From assembly GCA_003488415.1 (NCBI GenBank), contig DNLQ01000163.1:1-5649 (forward strand): a stretch of DNA of 5,649 nt, given 5' to 3'. Shown in pieces: positions 1-4,425 of the stretch. Every line of letters starts with the position of its first letter. Position 1 is the stretch's first letter. The DNA comes from Ruminococcus sp. (lineage in GTDB: Bacteria; Bacillota; Clostridia; Oscillospirales; Ruminococcaceae). The notes under the pieces were generated by a model that was not told the origin of the DNA, ran no database searches, and was given only the letters and a program-made list of their open reading frames with translations. The position numbers were made by a program, and so were the translations under genes.

Positions 1-225
1 GTGCTGGAGGCTCTGAAAACTGCCGGAAGACGGGATCTCATCGGTACATCTCCAAAGTGTCTTGTGGAGGACATCCCCCGAACCGGCGGAAAGGGCGGTG
101 ACAGAAATTGGCAGAAAAACTCAGCCCGACAGACCTTACAGAAGAACAGGAACGCCTCCTTGAAGAAGTCAGACAGGAGGTCAGGAAACACCGGGAAGAA
201 AAAAGGCGCAGGCGTGAAGCACTGA
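1..225 (+). CDS. C-terminal end of a YgiQ-family radical SAM protein (5' end outside window)
   Basis: This is the last 74 codons of a gene that begins upstream of the window. The GTG at position 1 is an internal valine codon, not a start. Residues 9-22 read GRRDLIGTSPKCLV, which matches the conserved C-terminal (DUF3362) signature of YgiQ/UPF0313 radical SAM proteins (GR-x-DLIG-x-x-PKCL). After it comes a low-complexity basic tail rich in Lys, Arg, Asn, Ser and Gly that ends in GVKH, as is common in this family. The family carries a radical SAM [4Fe-4S] core, which is not visible here, and its reaction is not firmly known. The last 118 bases overlap the next gene in another frame. That is tolerable because such tails are poorly constrained. 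The family call is good; the exact point where conserved protein ends is uncertain. Confidence 0.8.
   Translation: MLEALKTAGRRDLIGTSPKCLVEDIPRTGGKGGDRNWQKNSARQTLQKNRNASLKKSDRRSGNTGKKKGAGVKH
94..101 (+). promoter_or_regulatory. Ribosome binding site for the TTG-started metallo-hydrolase
   Basis: GGCGGTGA differs by one base from the Shine-Dalgarno sequence GGAGGTGA and ends 6 bases before the TTG at 108. An in-frame TGA at 99-101 lies within it, so the reading frame cannot begin further upstream, and no ATG, GTG or TTG follows in frame until an ATG at 384, beyond the membrane anchor and first hydrolase motif. The site therefore decides the TTG start. It lies inside the YgiQ coding sequence. 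Confidence 0.6.
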
Positions 226-1088
226 TCGGAACAGCGATAATAATACTGATACTTGCCGCTGTATTCTCCGTTATCTTCTCAGGCTGCACTCCCCGTCATC
301 CTCAGCCCGGGGATCAGCTCACGGTACATTTCATCGACGTAGGTCAGGGTGACTGCACTCTGCTGACTGCCGGAGGAGAGACTATGCTGATAGACAGCGG
401 AGAGGTCTCGGAGTTCAGTACTGTAAAGGCTTACCTTACGGAGTGCGGTATAAAGCGGCTGGATCACATCGTCGTCACTCATCCCCATTCCGACCATATG
501 GGAGCGATGGCACAGATAATAGAGTGCTTTGATACAGGCGAAGTGATAATGCCGGCTGTACCGGATGAATATATCCCGGTAACAGCCTGGTTCGGTGACT
601 TCCTTGATGTTATGGAGCGGCGGAAGATACGTCTTATCCCAGCCGAGCCGGGAATGCGTTTCATGCTTGGCGACGCTCAGTGTCTTGTGACAGCTCCTTT
701 GACCATGTCGGCTGATGATCTTAACAACTTCTCCGTGGGACTTCGCATAACTCACGGCGCAAATACATTTCTGCTGGCAGGGGATGCGGAACGTGCGGAG
801 GAGCTGGACATGGTATCATCCGGGACAGCTGACAAAGTGACCGTGCTGAAGCTGAATCATCACGGAAGCCCCACATCCTCATGTGAGGAATACCTGAGAG
901 CTGCAAGTCCGGAGCTTGCGGTCATCTCCTGCGGAGCGGGCAATCCATACGGACATCCTGCCGATGAAGTGTTGGAAAGACTTGAACGCTACACACGCAG
1001 GATATACCGCACAGATCTTCACGGAAGCATCGTGTTCCGGTCTGACGGTGACGAACTTTCTGTAGGGACCGAAAGGAGCGGCAAATGA
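108..1088 (+). CDS. Membrane-anchored ComEC/Rec2-like metallo-beta-lactamase-fold hydrolase
   Basis: The protein has 326 residues. Residues 1-38 form a highly charged, probably helical segment ending in KRRRRE. Residues 39-58 are a hydrophobic membrane segment, followed by FSGC with Cys60, a weak lipobox-like sequence. The hydrolase domain runs from about residue 70 to the end and resembles the metallo-beta-lactamase domain of the competence protein ComEC, without the ComEC channel. Its motifs are FIDVGQGDC (75-83), LIDSG (94-98), metal-binding HPHSDH (125-130), AGDAE (224-228, Asp226), NHHGS (250-254) and YGHP (281-284). All expected metal ligands seem present, so it is probably active, perhaps on nucleic acid or phosphodiesters; the substrate is unknown. 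By the positive-inside rule the catalytic domain should face outside. TTG is the only usable start. The gene overlaps the upstream tail by 118 bases and the downstream gene by ATGA. Confidence 0.88.
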   Translation: MAEKLSPTDLTEEQERLLEEVRQEVRKHREEKRRRREALIGTAIIILILAAVFSVIFSGCTPRHPQPGDQLTVHFIDVGQGDCTLLTAGGETMLIDSGEVSEFSTVKAYLTECGIKRLDHIVVTHPHSDHMGAMAQIIECFDTGEVIMPAVPDEYIPVTAWFGDFLDVMERRKIRLIPAEPGMRFMLGDAQCLVTAPLTMSADDLNNFSVGLRITHGANTFLLAGDAERAEELDMVSSGTADKVTVLKLNHHGSPTSSCEEYLRAASPELAVISCGAGNPYGHPADEVLERLERYTRRIYRTDLHGSIVFRSDGDELSVGTERSGK

Positions 1089-1318
1089 CCGTAAGAGCTG
1101 TTATTGACCGTTTTGAAGGAGAGTATGCCGTACTTGAGACAGAGGGCGGCATGACAGAGATCCACAGGGCGCACCTTCCCGGAGCTGCAAGGGAAGGAGA
1201 CATTGTGTACTATAGCTGCGGAGGCTGGTCTGTTGACCGTGAGGAAACGGAAAAGCTCCGCCGGAAAAACAGTGAAAGGCTGAACAGGCTTTTCTCCGGA
1301 GGTGAAATGAATGACTGA
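1085..1318 (+). CDS. DUF3006 family small protein
   Basis: The 77-residue protein matches the DUF3006 pattern. It opens with VRAVIDRFEG (3-12), continues AVLE, has LPG (31-33) and EGDIV (37-41), and ends in a charged helix (about 54-70, ETEKLRRKN onward). The N-terminal part looks like a small beta-barrel of the kind seen across this family; no catalytic residues are apparent and the function is unknown. AAAGGAG at 1072-1078 lies 6 bases before the ATG, and the start overlaps the upstream stop as ATGA. From general knowledge, DUF3006 genes often sit next to ComEC-like metallo-hydrolases in Firmicutes, which supports both calls and a functional link. The protein has no signal peptide or membrane segment, so it is expected in the cytoplasm. 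Its end overlaps the next gene by 8 bases. Confidence 0.85.
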   Translation: MTVRAVIDRFEGEYAVLETEGGMTEIHRAHLPGAAREGDIVYYSCGGWSVDREETEKLRRKNSERLNRLFSGGEMND

Positions 1319-2528
1319 TACGATCATAGTGGGCGGAGGAGCGGCAGGCTGTATGGCAGCCATACAGGCTGCAAGGCTTGGAAAGACGGTGACTCTGTTC
1401 GAGCGCAATGACAGGCTTGGGAAGAAGCTGCGGATAACAGGCAAGGGACGCTGCAACCTCACCAATGATTCACCGATGCAGGAGCATATGGAGAATATAC
1501 CCGTGAATGCACGTTTCCTGTACAGTGCCTTTTCCGCCTTTGACGCATATGACACCAAGGATTTTTTTGAGTCCCTGGGAGTCCCGCTGAAGACGGAGCG
1601 TGGGAACAGGGTGTTCCCGGTGAGTGACAGGGCAGAGGATATAGTTTCGGCACTGAGCCGTGAGATCGGCCGCCTGGGAGTTGATGTTATACACAAGCGT
1701 GTGACTGCCCTTATCATTGAGGACGGAGCCTGTGCCGGAGTACGTGCAGGCGGAAAGGAATATCGCAGCGGTTCAGTACTTATTGCCTGCGGAGGGAAGT
1801 CCTACCCCACAACAGGCTCTGACGGCGACGGATACACATTTGCGGAGTCTGCCGGACACACGGTAACTCCGCTGAAACCGAGCCTTGTACCTCTGACCTC
1901 GCCGGACAGATTTTGTGCGGAGCTGATGGGACTGTCCCTGAGGAATGTCACACTTACCCTGTATGACGGCAGCAAGGAGATATACAGCGAGCTTGGGGAA
2001 ATGCTCTTTACTCACTTCGGACTCAGCGGGCCTCTGGTACTCAGTGCCAGCAGCCATATACGTGAAATGGAGCCTGACCGCTACAGCGTAAGGATAGACC
2101 TGAAACCGGGACTGACTCCGGAGCAGCTTGATGCAAGGCTGCAAAGGGACTTTGCGGAGAACCTCAACCGTGATTTGCGTAACGGGATACGGGCTCTGCT
2201 GCCGGCGAAGCTGATACCCGTGATAATAAAGCTCTCCGGCATTCCGGAAGATCAGAAGGTGAACAGCATAACCCGTGAGCAGCGTCACAGTTTCGGGGAA
2301 CTGATAAAGTCGTTCCCGGTGCGTATTTCCGGATTCCGTCCCATAGACGAGGCTATAATCACCAGCGGAGGGGTCTCCGTCAGGGAAATAGATCCCAGGA
2401 CAATGGAGTCAAAGCTGCTGCCGGGACTGTTCTTTGCCGGCGAGGTCATAGACGTAGACGCATATACCGGAGGCTTCAATCTACAGATCGCATTTTCCAC
2501 AGCCTATGCGGCTGCACAGTGCCTATGA
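1311..2528 (+). CDS. HI0933/BaiN-type FAD-dependent NAD(P) oxidoreductase (flavoprotein)
   Basis: The 405-residue protein has the full length usual for the HI0933 flavoprotein family. The N-terminus is a dinucleotide-binding Rossmann fold, IIVGGGAAG (5-13), with a ribose-binding acidic residue at the end of strand 2 (LFER, Glu31). The family signature GKGRCNLTN is at 44-52. A second FAD-contact segment, ACGGKSYPTTGSDGDGY, is at 159-175, and the C-terminal FAD-closing motif GLFFAGEVIDVDAYTGGFN is at 372-390. Relatives include BaiN of Clostridium scindens, linked to bile-acid 7-dehydroxylation, but the family is widespread and the substrate cannot be assigned here; no bai genes are present. GGAGGTGA (1298-1305) lies 5 bases before the ATG, and the start overlaps the DUF3006 stop by 8 bases. 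A 19-base inverted repeat sits early in the gene. Confidence 0.92.
   Translation: MTDTIIVGGGAAGCMAAIQAARLGKTVTLFERNDRLGKKLRITGKGRCNLTNDSPMQEHMENIPVNARFLYSAFSAFDAYDTKDFFESLGVPLKTERGNRVFPVSDRAEDIVSALSREIGRLGVDVIHKRVTALIIEDGACAGVRAGGKEYRSGSVLIACGGKSYPTTGSDGDGYTFAESAGHTVTPLKPSLVPLTSPDRFCAELMGLSLRNVTLTLYDGSKEIYSELGEMLFTHFGLSGPLVLSASSHIREMEPDRYSVRIDLKPGLTPEQLDARLQRDFAENLNRDLRNGIRALLPAKLIPVIIKLSGIPEDQKVNSITREQRHSFGELIKSFPVRISGFRPIDEAIITSGGVSVREIDPRTMESKLLPGLFFAGEVIDVDAYTGGFNLQIAFSTAYAAAQCL
1349..1367 (+). repeat. Perfect 9-bp inverted repeat inside the flavoprotein gene
   Basis: CTGTATGGC and GCCATACAG flank a single A at 1358. In RNA this would fold as an 8-bp stem with a three-base CAG loop, starting 38 bases after the start codon. 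Copies of CAGGCTG at 1345-1351 and 1365-1371 overlap its two ends. It encodes part of the Rossmann helix, so it may be a by-product of codon choice; no T-run follows it. Confidence 0.5.
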
Positions 2529-3055
2529 TAAAGGAAAAGCACTGGCGTACAGCCTTCCGGTACGTATTTGAATTCGTTACCGCAGGGCTTGTGGGCTGGA
2601 TATATGAGGTAGCGACACTGTGGCTGATGTATCATTACTACGAAAACCGTGGCATACTCCATCTGCCGATAATACCCATATACCCGACAGGAGCGTTCAT
2701 ACTTCTTGTACTGCTCCGTAAAAGGCGGCTCAGACCGCTGCCTCTGTTTGCAGTTGCATTCGTAGTCACAACAGTATTTGAACTTGGGGCATCCTATCTG
2801 CTGGAGTTCATATTCCACCAGCAGTTCTGGACGTATCAGGGATGGTATCTGTCCATACTCGACCGCTCCTGTGTGATCTCCTCCGCTATCTTCGGACTGC
2901 TGTCAGTGGTGTATTTCTTCGGGCTGCATCCGCTGTCCGGAAGGCTCAGCAGCAGTCTTCCGCTGACATTCTGCAAGGTGTTCGCATCAGCTGCCGCCGC
3001 AGCAGTTCTGGCTGATCTGGCAATATCAGTGACAGAGCTTCTGATGAAAAGATGA
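2525..3055 (+). CDS. Multi-pass membrane protein, PF06541 (CmpB, 'putative ABC transporter permease') family
   Basis: The 176-residue protein is strongly hydrophobic, with about five membrane segments at roughly 13-35, 47-65, 71-95, 115-134 and 147-168. It carries the family's scattered marks: GWIYE (24-28), NRG (41-43), PIYPTGA (51-57), a conserved Glu pair in ELGASYLLE (86-94), FWTY (101-104) and an Arg at 114 before a small-residue helix. The family is named as a putative ABC-transporter subunit, but no ATPase or binding protein is present here and the function is unproven. ATG 2525 is chosen because it makes an ATGA overlap with the flavoprotein stop. GTG 2519 would add two residues. Neither has a clear ribosome binding site, so translation probably depends on reinitiation from the upstream gene. 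The 51-base gap after it suggests a boundary before cmk. Confidence 0.78.
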   Translation: MIKEKHWRTAFRYVFEFVTAGLVGWIYEVATLWLMYHYYENRGILHLPIIPIYPTGAFILLVLLRKRRLRPLPLFAVAFVVTTVFELGASYLLEFIFHQQFWTYQGWYLSILDRSCVISSAIFGLLSVVYFFGLHPLSGRLSSSLPLTFCKVFASAAAAAVLADLAISVTELLMKR

Positions 3056-3106
3056 ACCTGTACAAATAATGCGTGACCGCATACAATAATATAAAGGAGA
3101 ATGAAA
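3056..3106 (+). other. Only intergenic spacer: small hairpin and cmk leader
   Basis: These 51 bases are the only non-coding gap in the window. They are AT-rich and hold a perfect 5-bp inverted repeat, ATGCG (3069-3073) and CGCAT (3078-3082), around a TGAC loop. No T-run follows, so it is not a convincing terminator. The AT-rich bases at 3083-3095 look like -10 material but run into the ribosome binding site, and I see no TTGACA-like element. A promoter here is possible but not demonstrated. Confidence 0.4.
3093..3099 (+). promoter_or_regulatory. Ribosome binding site that decides the cmk start
   Basis: AAAGGAG lies only 1 base before ATG 3101 but 7 bases before ATG 3107, both in the same frame. 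The second spacing is normal, so ATG 3107 is the preferred start and the protein begins MKKTINIAIDG rather than MKMKKTINIAIDG. Confidence 0.75.
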
Positions 3107-3772
3107 ATGAAAAAAACTATCAACATCGCTATTGACGGTCCTGCCGGCGCAGGCAAGAGCACTATCGCAAAGATGGTATCGAAAGAGCTTGGATTCATAT
3201 ATGTGGATACCGGAGCGCTTTACAGAGCTGCCGCACTGTACATCACCGAGAATGGCATAGCTGATGAAGACATCCCGGAGGAGCTTGAAAAGGCAGACAT
3301 CTCTCTGCGCTTCGTGGACGGAGTACAGTGTGTGTATGTCGGAGACAGGGACGTTTCCGGACTTATCCGCACTCCTGAGATCTCTATGGCGGCTTCACGC
3401 ACCTCAGCTATCCCGGCGGTAAGAGCCTATCTGTTCGAGACTCAGAAGAAGATCGCTCGTGAGAACAATGTCATCATGGACGGCAGGGACATTGGTACAG
3501 TAGTCCTTCCGGACGCCGATGTTAAGATATTCCTGACAGCATCTGCCGAGGAAAGAGCTAACCGACGCTACAAGGAGATGCAGGAAAAGCCGGACTGTCC
3601 GCCCTACGAGGAGATACTCCGTGACATAATCCAGCGTGACTATCAGGATATGCACCGTGAGACTTCTCCGTTAAAACAGGCAGAGGATGCAGTACTTGTG
3701 GACACTACTGAGCTTGACCTCCGTCAGTCCGCAGATACTATAGTAGAGATCATCCGGGAAAGGACAGAATGA
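3107..3772 (+). CDS. cmk: Cytidylate kinase (CMP/dCMP kinase)
   Basis: Cytidylate kinase transfers phosphate from ATP to CMP or dCMP in the cytoplasm, recycling pyrimidine nucleotides for RNA, DNA and CDP-lipid synthesis. The 221-residue length is typical of the bacterial enzyme. The P-loop GPAGAGKST is at 11-19, followed by DTGALYRA (35-42). The CMP-binding GRDIGTVVLPDA is at 126-137, the LID-type arginines at ERANRR (149-154), and the C-terminal RD-Y-D-H-R-SPL element at about 177-189, followed by AVLVDTT. All key motifs are intact. Its end overlaps plsC by ATGA. The cmk-plsC-ispH-S1 order is familiar in Clostridia, and CDP-diacylglycerol synthesis gives a plausible link between the first two genes. 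Confidence 0.97.
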   Translation: MKKTINIAIDGPAGAGKSTIAKMVSKELGFIYVDTGALYRAAALYITENGIADEDIPEELEKADISLRFVDGVQCVYVGDRDVSGLIRTPEISMAASRTSAIPAVRAYLFETQKKIARENNVIMDGRDIGTVVLPDADVKIFLTASAEERANRRYKEMQEKPDCPPYEEILRDIIQRDYQDMHRETSPLKQAEDAVLVDTTELDLRQSADTIVEIIRERTE

Positions 3773-4425
3773 TGTTCTACATTGTAAAGTTTCTTGTAAG
3801 GCTGGCATTTACCATAGCATACAGATTAAGATATGAAGGTGCGGAGAATATCCCGAAGGGGACGTCAGTGATATTTGCCTCAAACCACCGTACCAACGCA
3901 GATCCGCCGATAATAGGCTCCGGCACAAAGGGCAGGCACAGCTTCATGGCAAAAGAGGAGCTGTTCAAAAATCCGTTATTCGGCTGGCTGATAGGTTCAC
4001 TGGGAGCATTTCCGGTATCACGGGGAAAGGGCGATATGGGAGTCATCGACACTGCAATAGAGCGTCTGAACAGCGGTACTAACCTGATGATCTTTCCGGA
4101 GGGCACACGTTCCAAGGACGGAAAGGTACACCGGGGGCATACCGGAGCAGCGCTTATCTCAGCGAAGTCCGGAAAACCGATAGTACCCGTAGGCATCTGC
4201 TTCGGAGAGAAGCTGAAGTTCCGCACTCCGATAACAGTGAAGTACGGAAAACCTGTCTACCCGGAGGAGTACGTAGACAACCCTGAAGAGCCTAATCCGA
4301 GACAGCTTGTGAAGCTGAAGAACCGGTACATGGAGGAGATAAGGCTCCTTGTGGAGGGAGAAAGCGAGGAAATACCGGCAGAAACACAGTCCGGAGACAG
4401 TGCGGAGGAACAGTTAAATGACTAA
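3769..4425 (+). CDS. plsC: 1-acyl-sn-glycerol-3-phosphate acyltransferase
   Basis: PlsC acylates lysophosphatidic acid to phosphatidic acid at the cytoplasmic face of the membrane, the second acylation of phospholipid synthesis. The 218-residue protein shows the four acyltransferase blocks: catalytic NHRTNAD (39-45, His40 and Asp45), GAFPVSR (79-85), FPEGTRS (109-115) and PIVPVGI (137-143). Residues 2-18 are hydrophobic and probably associate with the membrane. The last 20 or so residues are an acidic, low-complexity tail. Two tandem ATGs (3769 and 3772) are possible starts; AAAGGA (3759-3764) is 4 and 7 bases away. The first gives an ATGA overlap with cmk and is kept here, but the second is equally plausible. 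The 3' end overlaps ispH by 8 bases. Confidence 0.93.
   Translation: MMFYIVKFLVRLAFTIAYRLRYEGAENIPKGTSVIFASNHRTNADPPIIGSGTKGRHSFMAKEELFKNPLFGWLIGSLGAFPVSRGKGDMGVIDTAIERLNSGTNLMIFPEGTRSKDGKVHRGHTGAALISAKSGKPIVPVGICFGEKLKFRTPITVKYGKPVYPEEYVDNPEEPNPRQLVKLKNRYMEEIRLLVEGESEEIPAETQSGDSAEEQLND

Noticed and set aside
1562..1568. Run of seven T as a terminator or slippage site
   Set aside because: It encodes Phe-Phe inside the flavoprotein, no GC-rich hairpin precedes it, and the conserved frame continues afterwards.
1019..1717. Long open frame on the minus strand (232 codons)
   Set aside because: It lies opposite three well-supported plus-strand genes, has no recognisable motif, and its composition is what the antisense of GC-balanced coding sequence gives. 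No ribosome binding site supports it.
1773..2288. Minus-strand open frame of 171 codons
   Set aside because: It is fully antisense to the flavoprotein gene and shows no protein family features.
1311..2528. Assigning the flavoprotein as BaiN of bile-acid 7-dehydroxylation
   Set aside because: The family signature is shared by many bacteria without that pathway, and no other bai-type gene is nearby.
3069..3082. Hairpin before cmk as an intrinsic terminator
   Set aside because: The stem is only 5 bp and no U-tract follows.
3777..4226. Minus-strand open frame of 149 codons
   Set aside because: It is antisense to the conserved acyltransferase blocks of plsC, with no independent support.
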